From positions 1 to 42,686 of the forward strand of contig JAAZBU010000037.1 of assembly GCA_012513645.1 (NCBI GenBank): a stretch of DNA of 42,686 nt, given 5' to 3'. The DNA comes from Clostridiales bacterium. Lineage in GTDB: Bacteria > Bacillota > Clostridia > Christensenellales > Aristaeellaceae. Both the position numbers and the translations under genes were made by a program. This document shows, in pieces, positions 8,106-18,340 of the stretch; positions within the stretch are counted from its first letter, which is position 1; each line of letters starts with the position of its first letter. The notes under the pieces are model-generated. The model ran no database searches. It saw only the letters and a program-made list of their open reading frames with translations, and was not told the DNA's origin.

Positions 8106-9010
8106 CGCTGCCCGCCCCCATGCTCGGGGGCGTCCTGCGCCAGGTAGTCCACCGTCATGCGCATGGCCTCCTTGGCCTCGGGCACGGGGTAGAGCACATA
8201 CACATGCCACAGCCCCTCCTCCACATACAGCTGGCAGTCGCACCCGGCCTGGCGCAAGCGCTCGGCCAGCAGGCGGCTGTCGTCCAGCAGTATCTCGTGG
8301 CTGCCCGCGATGATCAGCGATGGCGGCAGGCCATGCAGATCGCCAAACAGGGGGGATATCAGGGGGTTTTGCCGGTCATGCCGGCCGGCGTACAGGTGAG
8401 CGTAATGGTCCAGCCCCTCGCGGGTGAGCAGGGGGTCCAACTTCTCCAGCTCGGCCACCTCCCGCGACATGGTCAAATCGGTCCAGGGGGATACGGCTAC
8501 GATGCGGGCGGGCAACTCCATGCCCTGTTCCTTCAGATACAGCGCCAGCGCGTAGCACAGGCCGCCGCCGGCCGATTCGCCCACCAGCGCGATATCCCCG
8601 GGCGCGTAGCGCAGCAGGGCCTCGCGGTAGCTGTCCACCGCGTCCTCCAGCGCCGCGGGGTAGGGGTATTCCGGCGCCAGGCGATAGCCCACGCACAGCA
8701 CCGCCCGGCCCGTGGCCTGGGCCAGCAGCCCGCCAAAGCCCTTTGCGTAGTCCAGCCCGCCTGCGGCATAGGCCCCGCCGTGCAGGTACACGATGGCCTG
8801 CGTCACCCGCCCGGCCAAGGGGATGGCCCAGGCGGCGTCAAAATTGGGCAGGCGCAGCTCGTGAAAGGCCACGCTGCCCTCCACCGCGCGGGTGCCCAAT
8901 TTGGCCAGCGCGTCCTGCCCCTTTCGCGTCTGCTCCAGGGTGGCGCCGGAAATGATGGGGTTGAGCAGTTTAATCTGCCCGCGCAAAATGGTGCTGATCA
9001 ATGATGGCAT
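8102..9010 (-). CDS. Alpha/beta hydrolase (hormone-sensitive-lipase-like esterase)
   Basis: Cytoplasmic esterase of 302 aa. It shows the HSL-family oxyanion motif HGGAYAAGG, the nucleophile elbow GESAGG (GxSxG), an acidic residue region after a conserved PLL loop, and the catalytic His in LWHVY near the C-terminus. First gene of the operon that continues into the acyltransferase, zinc-ribbon protein, GNAT and the broken gene. No signal peptide. The substrate cannot be told; the family hydrolyses small acyl esters, and the adjacent acyltransferase could make or remodel the same ester. Confidence 0.88.
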   Translation of the reverse strand: MPSLISTILRGQIKLLNPIISGATLEQTRKGQDALAKLGTRAVEGSVAFHELRLPNFDAAWAIPLAGRVTQAIVYLHGGAYAAGGLDYAKGFGGLLAQATGRAVLCVGYRLAPEYPYPAALEDAVDSYREALLRYAPGDIALVGESAGGGLCYALALYLKEQGMELPARIVAVSPWTDLTMSREVAELEKLDPLLTREGLDHYAHLYAGRHDRQNPLISPLFGDLHGLPPSLIIAGSHEILLDDSRLLAERLRQAGCDCQLYVEEGLWHVYVLYPVPEAKEAMRMTVDYLAQDAPEHGGGQR

Positions 9011-9075
9011 ATTCCCTCACAGGCGGGGTTTTCCCGCGCGCCCATTGTAACAGATGGCGGGGGCAGGTACAATCA

Positions 9076-9102
9076 CGCCCCGCGGTTGATATCCGCGGGG
9101 CG
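9076..9102 (-). terminator. Hairpin downstream of the DUF1275 gene
   Basis: A perfect 10-bp GC-rich stem (9076-9085 with 9093-9102) and 7-nt loop, 20 nt beyond the DUF1275 stop codon. There is no strong U-run, but the stability and place suggest it separates this gene from the esterase operon. Confidence 0.6.
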
Positions 9103-9121
9103 TTGCGAAGGCCTTGAGCAA

Positions 9122-9826
9122 TTATATGGATTCGTCGCGCTGTACATGCCAGCGGTGCCAGATCACCTTGAACAGCGTCAGCGCCCCGGCCAGCATGTAG
9201 CAAAAGGCGACGGGCACCACCGCGTCCAGGCCGAGGGCATCCTGCAGCCGGGGGGCCGCGGCAGCCGTCAGCACCACGCCCAGCGCGAAAAACACCAGGC
9301 ACAGCAGGTGAAACAGGAACAATCGCATATCCTCCCCCGCAAACCGGCGGCTGTGCAGCATGCGCCCCAAGGCCGCGCCGCAGTCCGTCAGGTGGCCGGT
9401 CATGTGGGTGGTGCGCGTCAGGATGCCCCGGTAGCGCAGCGCCAGGCCATTTTGCGCGCCCAGCACGCCGGCCGCCGCCACCATGCGCAGCTCATCGGGG
9501 AAGGGCAACGACTCCAGCACCAGCAGCAGGCCGCCGCAGGTGAGCAGCACAAAGCCGCTGCGCTGCCACAGCCCCAGGCTGTGGGCCGGAAAGGCATAGC
9601 CCGACACCGTGGCCCCCAGGAAGAAAGCTAACAGAAAGCCGCCGATCAGCAGCGCCGGGCCGCCACCCGCCAGCATCAGCCCCAGCTTGGTCAGGTTGCC
9701 CGTCATGTGCGACAGCGTCTGCCCAAAGCGAAGCCAGCCCGCGGCATTCAACGCGCCCGCGAGCAGCACCACCATCAGGATCCACAGCGCACCGGCTTCC
9801 CGCCGGGCGGCACGCAACCAGCTCAT
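9122..9826 (-). CDS. DUF1275 (YoaK) family membrane protein
   Basis: A 234-aa integral membrane protein with about six hydrophobic segments. It carries the signature motifs of the DUF1275/YoaK family: a first helix ending in NAAGWLRFGQ, then SHMTGNLTKLGL, and a second related TTHMTGHLTDCG motif about 90 residues later. The family's function is not established; membership in transport has been suggested. A single-gene unit with a hairpin after its stop. Confidence 0.85.
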   Translation of the reverse strand: MSWLRAARREAGALWILMVVLLAGALNAAGWLRFGQTLSHMTGNLTKLGLMLAGGGPALLIGGFLLAFFLGATVSGYAFPAHSLGLWQRSGFVLLTCGGLLLVLESLPFPDELRMVAAAGVLGAQNGLALRYRGILTRTTHMTGHLTDCGAALGRMLHSRRFAGEDMRLFLFHLLCLVFFALGVVLTAAAAPRLQDALGLDAVVPVAFCYMLAGALTLFKVIWHRWHVQRDESI

Positions 9827-9872
9827 GTTGTGGAGTATATCACAAGAAATGCGGAGGTTCCAGAGCTATCCA

Positions 9873-10853
9873 TCAAGATGCTGTCCACTCCCCGCTGCGG
9901 TCGATGGTCTCCAGCAGCTCCTGGGTGAGCAGGCCTTCGGTGCCCGTAGTATCCAAGCCGCCCTTGCCTTGCAGGCTGCGCACCACCAGCTCGATGTAGG
10001 GCTGCTGCACATGCGGGATGGGGTCAAAGGTGAGTTGCTCCACCTGGCCGTCACGGCGCAGCTCAATCGGGTCGTTGCTCATGATGGCCAGGCTCAGGCT
10101 GCCCCGGGTGCCCGATATCCACAGCCGGTCGGCCTTTTCCGCCGCGCAGAAGGACAGCTGCACGCTGCCCTGCGCGCCCGAGCGGAAGCGCAAAATGGCG
10201 CTGTTGATGTCCTCCGGCTTGTCCGCCGTGCCCAGGCTGACCGAGCGGCCCGTGCACAGCACCGGGTCGCCCAGCAAAAACAGCAGCATGTTGATCATGT
10301 GGGAGCCCACGTCGTACAGCAGTCCGCCGCCGGCCTGCGCCCTGTCCATCAGCCAGGCGCGGTTGGGGTCCAGCGCGGGCGGATGGTCGGCATACAGGTA
10401 ATGAAACGAGCGGATGTCCCCCAGCGCGCCTGACGCGATCAGCTCCCTGGCCTTGAGAAACTTGGGCTGGCCCCGCCGGTAATAGGCCACATACAGCGGC
10501 ACCCCGGCCTCCCGGCAGGCGGCCACCATGCTGCGGCACTCGGCCACCGTGCGCGCCATGGGCTTTTCCACGTAGACGGGCTTTAAGTGGCGGGCCGCCT
10601 CCATGGTGTAGAAGGCATGGCTGTCGGGCGGCGTGGCGATGTAGACGGCATCGATATCAGGGTCGCCCAGTAGCGCCAGATAATCCGTGGTATGGCGCGG
10701 CACCCCGTGTCGCCGGGCGTAGTCCTGCAGCTTATCGGGGTCGCGCCGCATCACCATCTCAAGGGATGCCCCTTCTATACGGTTAAAGGCCGGGCCGCTC
10801 TTTACCTCGGTCACATCGCCGCAGCCGATGATGCCAAAGCGAATCTGTTTCAT
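9873..10853 (-). CDS. Gfo/Idh/MocA family oxidoreductase
   Basis: NAD(P)-dependent oxidoreductase or dehydrogenase of 326 aa. The N-terminal Rossmann fold opens with IRFGIIGCGDVTEVKSG (GxGxxx dinucleotide loop), followed by DAVYIATPPDSHAF and VYVEKPMARTV, where EKP is the family's catalytic lysine motif; the C-terminal alpha/beta domain has GGGLLYDVGSHMINMLLF. I start at the ATG at 10853 (GGAGG seven bases upstream) and reject a 7-codon longer frame. Substrate is probably a sugar or cyclitol derivative, which is inferred from the family. Confidence 0.92.
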   Translation of the reverse strand: MKQIRFGIIGCGDVTEVKSGPAFNRIEGASLEMVMRRDPDKLQDYARRHGVPRHTTDYLALLGDPDIDAVYIATPPDSHAFYTMEAARHLKPVYVEKPMARTVAECRSMVAACREAGVPLYVAYYRRGQPKFLKARELIASGALGDIRSFHYLYADHPPALDPNRAWLMDRAQAGGGLLYDVGSHMINMLLFLLGDPVLCTGRSVSLGTADKPEDINSAILRFRSGAQGSVQLSFCAAEKADRLWISGTRGSLSLAIMSNDPIELRRDGQVEQLTFDPIPHVQQPYIELVVRSLQGKGGLDTTGTEGLLTQELLETIDRSGEWTAS

Positions 10854-10889
10854 ACTGTGCCTCCAGCAATGCAATTAATGTATGCACAG

Positions 10890-10898
10890 AGTATAGCA
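10890..10898 (-). promoter_or_regulatory. Predicted extended -10 promoter of the oxidoreductase gene
   Basis: TGCTATACT on the minus strand, about 37 nt before the start codon, is an extended -10 (TGn plus TATACT). No convincing -35 element is present. Confidence 0.4.
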
Positions 10899-10935
10899 TA
10901 GCTTGAGGCCGCCTGCAGCATGAGGTGCGCGGGCA

Positions 10936-12057
10936 TTATTGCGCCTGCGGCTTTTTGCGTACATACAGCCAGCCGCACACGGCCGCCGTGATGGGGGCCA
11001 CGGCCAGCAGGCCGAAGGCGCCCACGATGACGCTCATCAGCTCGGCCGCGATGAACCGATAGCTGAAGATATCCGCCAGCGGCGTGCCTTGCCCCTGATA
11101 GTACATCAGCATGGTGAGGAAGTTGCCCGAATAGGCCATCACCAAGGTGGTGGTCATGGTGCCGATGACCGTCCGGCCCACCGAATTGCCCGCCCGGCGC
11201 AGCGCCCGGCCGGTAATCTGCGGAGCGTGCACCTGCACCTCGTGGCAGGCGGCGGCGATGTCCATGCCCAGGTCGGTCAGCGCACCCGAGGCGCCGATAA
11301 ACGTCATCGCCAGGTAGATGCCCCGCATGTCCAGCTGCAGGCTTGATTGGCTGAGCAGCGGCACCAGAAAGGGCAGCGTGGTGCCGTCCAGCCGCAGCCA
11401 GCCGGCAAACAGCACCGCCAGCGCCAGCGTGGTCAGCGTGCCCAGCAGCGAGCCGATGACAGCCGACACCGCCAGCCGGCTAAACCCGGCCACCAGAAAG
11501 GCGATCACGCAGGTGAGCACCAGCACCAGCAGCAAAGCGCTGGGGATGGGCGACGCGCCGCGCAGCAGCAGCGGGATGTACACCTTCCACATCATCACGG
11601 CGCTGGCCGCCAGGCTGACCAGGGCACCCACGCCCGACAGCCCGGCAAAGATGACCAGCAGCGCCATGTACCCCAGCACCATCCAGCCCATTGTGGGGCC
11701 GCGATCCAGGTCCACCAGCGTGACGGCCAGCTGCTCGCCCCGGGCGTCCACCATGGCCACCGCCACATCCCCCTCCCGGTACAGCTTGTCCTTCTCCAGG
11801 TCGGAGTTGAGGAAGTTGGCCGCCGGCACCTCCTCGCCCCGGTGGGGGCCGGTGAGGATTTCGGCGCGGCACTGCTGCACGCCGGAGTACACGATGCCCA
11901 GCGGGTCCAGCATGGAGTTATCCACCGACAGGATGCGCACCTTCTCCCGCGGGATGGCCCCGGCGGCCGTTTCGGGCGATGCATCGGGCAGCAGCAGCAT
12001 GCCCAGCGTGAGCAGCGCGGCAACAATCACAAACAGCAGGTTCATCTTCTTGGACAT
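10936..12057 (-). CDS. YibE/F family membrane protein
   Basis: A 373-aa membrane protein. One N-terminal hydrophobic anchor (residues about 5-24) is followed by an extracytoplasmic domain of about 100 residues (VRILSVDNSMLDPLG..., GEQLAVTLVDLDRG) and then seven or so membrane helices with family motifs ALTDLGMDIAAACHEV and RAGNSVGRTVIGTMTTTLVMAY. The family is widespread in Bacillota and of unknown function. It follows the alkaline phosphatase gene on the same strand with an 79-nt gap holding a hairpin. Confidence 0.88.
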   Translation of the reverse strand: MSKKMNLLFVIVAALLTLGMLLLPDASPETAAGAIPREKVRILSVDNSMLDPLGIVYSGVQQCRAEILTGPHRGEEVPAANFLNSDLEKDKLYREGDVAVAMVDARGEQLAVTLVDLDRGPTMGWMVLGYMALLVIFAGLSGVGALVSLAASAVMMWKVYIPLLLRGASPIPSALLLVLVLTCVIAFLVAGFSRLAVSAVIGSLLGTLTTLALAVLFAGWLRLDGTTLPFLVPLLSQSSLQLDMRGIYLAMTFIGASGALTDLGMDIAAACHEVQVHAPQITGRALRRAGNSVGRTVIGTMTTTLVMAYSGNFLTMLMYYQGQGTPLADIFSYRFIAAELMSVIVGAFGLLAVAPITAAVCGWLYVRKKPQAQ

Positions 12058-12077
12058 GGCATCCTCGCTTCATATCG

Positions 12078-12109
12078 GCATGCAGGCGTCCTGACGGGCG
12101 CCCGCATGC
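12078..12109 (-). terminator. Hairpin between the phosphatase and YibE/F genes
   Basis: GCATGC (12078-12083) pairs with 12104-12109, and GGCG (12085-12088) with 12099-12102, around one mismatch and a 10-nt loop. No clear U-run. It may end or attenuate the alkaline phosphatase transcript. Confidence 0.35.
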
Positions 12110-12136
12110 GGTTGGTTATCTATGTTCGGTTGTTGC

Positions 12137-13639
12137 TTACTTGGCGGCCAGCGCGGGGATCTCCTCGTTGACTTCCAGGCCCATGGCGTTCATGAAGCCG
12201 TAGAAGATGTCGGTGTTGTCGTAGGAGCCGGAGAAGTTGTCGGCGCCGGTGCCGTTGGCATACACGGGCAGCTGCAGGCCGGTGTGGGCAAAGCTGGTGT
12301 AGGCAAGGCCGGCCTTGTTATTCAGCGCGTGGGTGATGGCCATGGAGAAGGGCTCATACCCGCCGTAGAGGAAGGCTTCCTGCTCGCCGATGATGCGCTG
12401 GGCGGCCGGCAACATGCTCAACTCATAAGCACGCTGCAGGGCTTCGCGCTCCTTGGCGGTGAGGGTCAGGTCCTGGCCTTCTTCCAGGGTCAGGCCGAAG
12501 TGCTGGGCCACGATGGCCATGGCATCTTCAAAGTTGGTCTTCTCTTCGCGCATCTTGGCAATCTGCTCGTCCAGCTTCACGTAGGACATCTTCTGGCTCT
12601 GCAGGTACTGGAAGTGGGTGTCATAGGCCGTGGTGGCAAAGCCGATGGTCAGGCCGCCGGTCTCGTGGTCGCCGGTGACGACGATCAGGGTCTCCTCGGG
12701 GTGCTTCTCGGCGAAGGCAACGGCTTCCTTCACGGCATCTTCAAAGGCCAGGGTGTCGTAGATGGCGGTGGTGGCATCGTTGGCGTGGCAGGTCCAGTCG
12801 ATCTTGCCGCCCTCAACCATCAGGAAGAAGCCATTGTCGTTTTCCAGGTTGCGGATGGCAGCGGCGGTGATGTCGGCCAGGCTCAGGCTGTCTTCGCCGG
12901 CGGCGACTTTGGCCAGGCGGTCGATCTCATACTGCATGGAGTCGCTGTCGCCCTTGTCCGGCACGATGGCCAGCGTGCGGCCGCTCTCGGTGATGGCGCG
13001 GATGCCTTCGTTGTCGTTCACGTAGTTCCAGCCGTTCTCCTTGGCGATCTCAAACAGGTTCTGGCTGGGGGTATCCTTTTCACCGTCGGGGCGCTTGTAG
13101 CCGCCGCCGCCCAGGAAGTCCAGCGTGGTGCCGGTCAGGCCCTGTACGGAGATGTCATAGTACTGGTTGCGGCTGGGCACCTTGGAGTAAAAGGCAGCGG
13201 GGGTGGCGTGGTCGATGGACACGCTGGAGATCACGCCCACCTTCATGCCGGCTTCCTTGGCGTACTCGCTGACCAGCTTGAACTGCTTTTCCTTGTTGAC
13301 GTCGTAATTGATGACGCCCGACAGGGTCTTGGCGCCCGAGGCCATGGAGCTGGCCGTGCTGGCGCTGTCCGGCGCGAAGCTGCTGGCGTCATAGGTGGTC
13401 ATCAGGCCGGTGTACTTGAACTCGTCAAACACCAGCTTGGCGGGCATGGGATAGGGGCTGTCGGGGTTTTGCTGGGTGCCCACATAGTAGCGGGTGGCGG
13501 TGGTCTGGGGGCTGCCCATGCCGTCGCCGACGAAGAAGAACACGTACTTGGCCTTGGGGGCCTCGGCCTCCTGAGCCATGGCGGCGGTCAGGCTCAGCAG
13601 CATGATGGCTGCCAGCATCAGGGCGGTGAGTTTCTTCAT
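12137..13639 (-). CDS. Secreted alkaline phosphatase
   Basis: Extracytoplasmic metal-dependent phosphomonoesterase, 500 aa. Signal peptide residues 1-22 (MKKLTALMLAAIMLLS, cleavage after AMA) without lipobox. Catalytic signatures: VGDGMG with metal-binding Asp39, the nucleophile Ser92 in DSASTASSMASGAKT, SIDHATPAAFY and TGDHETGG with metal-binding Asp/His. The start at 13639 follows AGGAAGGT; a 21-codon longer frame has no ribosome site. It lies directly downstream of the ABC importer operon, separated by a terminator. The pairing suggests capture of phosphate or the organic part of phosphate esters. Confidence 0.93.
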   Translation of the reverse strand: MKKLTALMLAAIMLLSLTAAMAQEAEAPKAKYVFFFVGDGMGSPQTTATRYYVGTQQNPDSPYPMPAKLVFDEFKYTGLMTTYDASSFAPDSASTASSMASGAKTLSGVINYDVNKEKQFKLVSEYAKEAGMKVGVISSVSIDHATPAAFYSKVPSRNQYYDISVQGLTGTTLDFLGGGGYKRPDGEKDTPSQNLFEIAKENGWNYVNDNEGIRAITESGRTLAIVPDKGDSDSMQYEIDRLAKVAAGEDSLSLADITAAAIRNLENDNGFFLMVEGGKIDWTCHANDATTAIYDTLAFEDAVKEAVAFAEKHPEETLIVVTGDHETGGLTIGFATTAYDTHFQYLQSQKMSYVKLDEQIAKMREEKTNFEDAMAIVAQHFGLTLEEGQDLTLTAKEREALQRAYELSMLPAAQRIIGEQEAFLYGGYEPFSMAITHALNNKAGLAYTSFAHTGLQLPVYANGTGADNFSGSYDNTDIFYGFMNAMGLEVNEEIPALAAK

Positions 13640-13748
13640 GGAGTACCTTCCTTTCATCCTCGTCATGTTTTCATAGCGTCGATCTGAGGATAAAGGCTCC
13701 ATGTAAAAAGGAGGCCAGGAACTATGTAAATTTTCGTGAGATTTGAAA

Positions 13749-13775
13749 AGCCCCTTGAATGGGGTTCAAGAGGCT
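13749..13775 (-). terminator. Rho-independent terminator of the ABC importer operon
   Basis: An 11-bp stem with one mismatch (13749-13759 with 13765-13775), 5-nt loop, followed on the minus strand by TTTTC. It sits 34 nt after the permease stop codon and before the alkaline phosphatase promoter region. Confidence 0.75.
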
Positions 13776-13808
13776 GTGCCAATCACTGCGGAAGTGAAGG
13801 TCACTATT

Positions 13809-15802
13809 CTACCGCATCGCCCCGGCAAAATCCGCCGCCACATCCTTAATATCAATCAAATTCTGCTGTTCATTTACCATCGACGCTTTCCTGCGGACAA
13901 ACGGCCCCTTCATCTTATCCCACCGCTTGCGCCACTTGTCGCGGCGCTGCAATCTCTCGGCCAAATCTCGCGAGCCGATGCCGTACACCAGGTAGAGGAT
14001 CAGCCCGGACACCAGCATGATGAACACCGTGCTGGCGTTGCGCCGGCCGGTGGCGTTGACGTTGTAGCCGTACAGGCCCTCCTCGCGCGTCATGGATTGC
14101 AGCACCATGGCATAGCTGGTGCCATAGCTGCTGGCGAAGGTGGCGGACATATCATACTCGGTAAACAGGGCATTGAAGTTGAGCGCAAACACCGCCAGCA
14201 CGCTGGGGAGAATGATGGGCAGCTTGACCCGCAAAAAGGTGGTTAGCCCGCCCGCGCCAAGAGAACGCGCCGCATCCTCCAGCTCGCTGTCGATGGCGTA
14301 GAAGCTGGCCTTGATCATGCGCAGCGAGAAGGGCAGCTTGACCACCATGTAGGCAATGATGATCAGCAGGCGCACATTCTCCATGTAATACAGGTTCTGG
14401 TTGGCCACATACCAGATATCGTTGCTGTTGAAGTAGATGCGATAGGAGTAGCAAATGAGAATCGTGGGCAGCAGCCAGGGAAACAGCAGGCTGTACTCCA
14501 GCACCGCGCCGGATCGGCGCAGCTTGCCCTTTTTGTTGCGCTTGAAAATATAGTTGCAGGCGACCACCACAATCACACAGGCCGCGGCCGCCGCCAGCGC
14601 CGACAGGATGAAGCTGGTGCGGATGCCGCCCAGCGTGGCCTCGTTGCTGAACACGCCGCTGATGGCCCCCTGGCGCACGCGGTGCACCCCGCGGGAGGTA
14701 AGGTAGCTGAAATCCTGCTGGCCCACGTAGTTAATCAGCGTCCAGTTGCTGAAGTCCAGCGTTTTCATCTGGATGGCGCTGTGCGTCTGAAAGGAGAAGA
14801 TGACGATCATCACCACCGGCGTCATATAGACGACAAACAGCACATAGGCATAGATATGCGCCAGGGCGTTGGCGATGGGGTTGTTGATCTTCTGCTTGAC
14901 CAGGCGGGCCTTGGTCTTACTGACGGACAGGTAGTGCCCCCGCTTTTCGTAGGCCGACAGGATGGTAAGCAGCCCGATGGTGAACAGCGCCAATATCACG
15001 CTCAGCAGCGCGGCCCGCGCCTGGGGAAAGGCCTCATCCGCCACCGAGGAGCCGGCCAGGCGTACGATCTCCGGGTTGATGGAGTCGTACCCCAGCAGCA
15101 CGGGGGCGGACATGGCGCACAGCCCGGTGATAAAGGTCATCACAGTCAGGGAAAACATGGTGGGCAGCAGCGTGGGGAAGACCACCTTCCACAGCACGCG
15201 CAGGGGGCCGGCGCCCAGGTTGCGCGCGGCTTCCACCGTGTTGTAGTCGATGCCTCGGATGGCATTGCGCAAAAACAGCATGTGATTGCTGGTGACGGCA
15301 AAGGTCATCGTAAACAGCACCGCCCGAAAGCCGCTGAACCAGTTGGGGTTCATGCCCGGGAAGGCATTGATCAGCAGCGTGGTGATGATGCCGTTGCTGT
15401 CGTACAAAAACAGGTAGCCCGTGCCCAGCGCAATGCCGCCGTAGATCAGCGTGGTCATGTAGCCCATGCGCAATATATTGGCGCCCTTGATGTCAAAGTA
15501 CTCGGTCAGCAGCACCAGGCTGACGCCCACCACGTTGACCGTCACCACAAGCAGCACGGCCAGCTTGACCGAGTTCCACAAATACTTGCTCATGCTGCCC
15601 GCCAGGAAAAAGCGGATCACCGCCCACGGGTCGGTGGCGCCGGTGGTCGGGTTTTTCGCGGTGAATATCTGCGTCAATGTGTTGAGGGTGGGCAGCAGCA
15701 TGAATCCGAAGAACAGGTAGACAAAGAAGCCCACGCCAAACAGCTTGAGCAGAAAGGCAGGCCGCAGGCCGCCGCGCTTTTCCCCCCGGGCACGCATGGC
15801 GG

Positions 15803-15806
<4 letters not shown>
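13809..15806 (-). CDS. ABC transporter permease, fused two-domain (FbpB-like)
   Basis: A single 665-aa chain containing two binding-protein-dependent permease domains, each with about six helices. The two EAA cytoplasmic loops that contact the ATPase are visible: EAARNLGAGPLRVLWKVVFP in the first half and DAARSLGAGGLTTFLRVKLP in the second. Such fused permeases occur in ferric iron, thiamine and 2-aminoethylphosphonate importers. The ATG at 15806 overlaps the ATPase stop (ATGA). The tail (WRKRWDKMKGPFVRRK) is strongly basic. Substrate not determined; see the alkaline phosphatase neighbour. Confidence 0.92.
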
Positions 15807-16837
<1,031 letters not shown>

Positions 16838-16891
16838 GCGGTGTGCTCCTTAGAAGGAAGATGAAAATAACAATCTCTCGATAATAAGCGA

Positions 16892-16919
16892 GGGCTGCCG
16901 CAGTCGCCCGCGGCAGCCC
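16892..16919 (-). terminator. Intercistronic hairpin after the binding-protein gene
   Basis: A perfect 10-bp stem (16892-16901 with 16910-16919) with an 8-nt loop, starting 13 nt after the binding-protein stop and about 55 nt before the ATPase start. No U-run follows. Same arrangement as the hairpin between tctC and tctB: probably lets the binding protein be made in excess. Confidence 0.6.
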
Positions 16920-16932
16920 CTTGTTGCGTTGA

Positions 16933-18141
16933 TTACTTGGCAGGCTGGGTCAGGGTGGGCCAGTCCAGGTTGGCCCAGTCCGGCTCCTGCGGCGCGGCGT
17001 TCATGTCTGCCCAGTAGAAGCCCAGGTTGGTCATGATGTTGGTCCACTCGGCGGAGTGGGCGCCCACATACTCGGCGTAGGTCATATCGGTGCCCTCCAC
17101 CTTGCTCAGCGCAAAGTTGGGGATGCTATAGATGGCGGGGGTGCCATCAGGATACAGAATCTTGGCGGCTTCCTGATTGCAGGGGTAGCTGTCAAACTCC
17201 TCGCCCCAGGCGGCCTGGGTCTCGGCGCTGCCAAACCACTCGGCAAACGCCTTCACGGCCTCGGTCTGCTCCTCGGTGCGGCCCTCACGGTCCAGGATGC
17301 CGATGTACTCGGCGATGTAGTAGGTGCCGTCCTCAATGTCCACCAACGCCCAGTTTTCGGGCTGCAAAGTGCCCTTGAGGGGGGTGGGGCTGCCCTCGGC
17401 GGCCACGTCCACCTTGCCGTACAGCGAGGAGGAGTAGAAGGTGCTTACCTGCACGTCGCCGCGGTTGAGCGGGTCAAAGCCGTAGCTGTCGCCCGTGAAG
17501 ATGCCCTTGGCGCAGTACTGCCACAGCATCTTCCAGCCGTCCAGGCTGATGCCGCCGGCCGGGCTCTGCGGATCCACATAGGGGTACAGCAGGGAGTTGT
17601 TGATGTTGCTGTTGGTGGTGCCGCCCACCTTGCCCTGGCGGTACCAGGTGTAGGGGGTGTTGACCAGGTCGGCCCAATGCTTGAAGGTGAGCTTCTCACC
17701 CTTGGTGCCCAAATCGTCATTGCGATAGAGCATCAGGATATTCTGGATTACCAGCCCGTAGGCCAGGCCGGGATACTTGTACTCGCCCACCTGATCTGCC
17801 CAGGAGGGGGTCCAATCCACTAACTTGAGGTTTTCGTACGTGCCGCCGACCACCTGGCCCCAGCGGGTCTCGTTGAGGCCGAAGAGGATGTCGCCGTCCT
17901 TCTTCTCATTGGCGGCCTGAATGGCCGCAGTGTCGCCGGAGATGACCGAGTTGTCATCCATGGAGATGGTGAAGCCCGCTGCCTTGGCCTCGTTTTGCAG
18001 CCAGGTGGCGCGCTCGGTGGAGTTGGAGTTGGAGTAGATGCGGATGGTGTAGCCGGAATAGTCCTTCTGCTGAGCCAGGGCGGGCGATGCCGCAGCCAGC
18101 AGCATGGTCAGCGCAAGTACTGCCGAAAATAGCTTTCTCAT
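16933..18141 (-). CDS. ABC transporter extracellular solute-binding protein
   Basis: Substrate receptor of the importer, 402 aa. Signal peptide residues 1-23 (MRKLFSAVLALTMLLAAASP, cleavage near ALA-QQ) without lipobox cysteine. The mature part resembles the iron(III)/2-aminoethylphosphonate/thiamine cluster of type II binding proteins (TIRIYSNSNSTERATWLQN, the DGDILFGLNETRWG and KLTFKHWADLV regions). The start at 18141 is preceded by TAAGGAGG. First gene of the operon, with a strong promoter at 18184-18212. Ligand unknown. Confidence 0.88.
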   Translation of the reverse strand: MRKLFSAVLALTMLLAAASPALAQQKDYSGYTIRIYSNSNSTERATWLQNEAKAAGFTISMDDNSVISGDTAAIQAANEKKDGDILFGLNETRWGQVVGGTYENLKLVDWTPSWADQVGEYKYPGLAYGLVIQNILMLYRNDDLGTKGEKLTFKHWADLVNTPYTWYRQGKVGGTTNSNINNSLLYPYVDPQSPAGGISLDGWKMLWQYCAKGIFTGDSYGFDPLNRGDVQVSTFYSSSLYGKVDVAAEGSPTPLKGTLQPENWALVDIEDGTYYIAEYIGILDREGRTEEQTEAVKAFAEWFGSAETQAAWGEEFDSYPCNQEAAKILYPDGTPAIYSIPNFALSKVEGTDMTYAEYVGAHSAEWTNIMTNLGFYWADMNAAPQEPDWANLDWPTLTQPAK

Positions 18142-18183
18142 GATGGAATGCCTCCTTATGATGTATGAATGATCTCCATGCAA

Positions 18184-18212
18184 AGTATATCACACGCGCA
18201 AAGGGATGGCAA
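18184..18212 (-). promoter_or_regulatory. Predicted promoter of the ABC importer operon
   Basis: Minus strand TTGCCA (18212-18207), 17-bp spacer, TATACT (18189-18184). Start of transcription near 18177, about 36 nt before the binding-protein start. One of the best sigma-A-type matches in the window. Confidence 0.7.
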
Positions 18213-18242
18213 TTGCGTGAAGGAATTGGCAATGAAAAATTT

Positions 18243-18330
18243 GAGGTTAGGGGTTAGGAGTGAATGGTTGCACCATCGGCGCTGATGAAACGAACCACAC
18301 TCAACTCCTAACCCCTCACCCCTCACTGTT
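18243..18330. repeat. Inverted heptad-like repeat between the ZIP and importer genes
   Basis: A 13-nt arm at 18249-18261 (AGGGGTTAGGAGT) pairs perfectly with 18304-18316 across a 42-nt centre. Both arms sit in longer G-rich or C-rich seven-base periodicities (GGTTAGG-GGTTAGG on the left, CCCCTCA-CCCCTCA on the right). It lies just past the ZIP gene stop and might act as its terminator, but there is no U-run. Confidence 0.5.
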
Positions 18331-18340
18331 TAACTTCTAC

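Noticed and set aside
12122-13687. 521-aa Val/Gly-rich frame on the plus strand
   Set aside because: Shadow of the alkaline phosphatase gene, produced by its GC-rich codon use; no domain seen.
13701-13730. Pho box upstream of alkaline phosphatase
   Set aside because: Two ATGTAAA words 23 bp apart but no intermediate repeat and no clear promoter; kept only as a remark.
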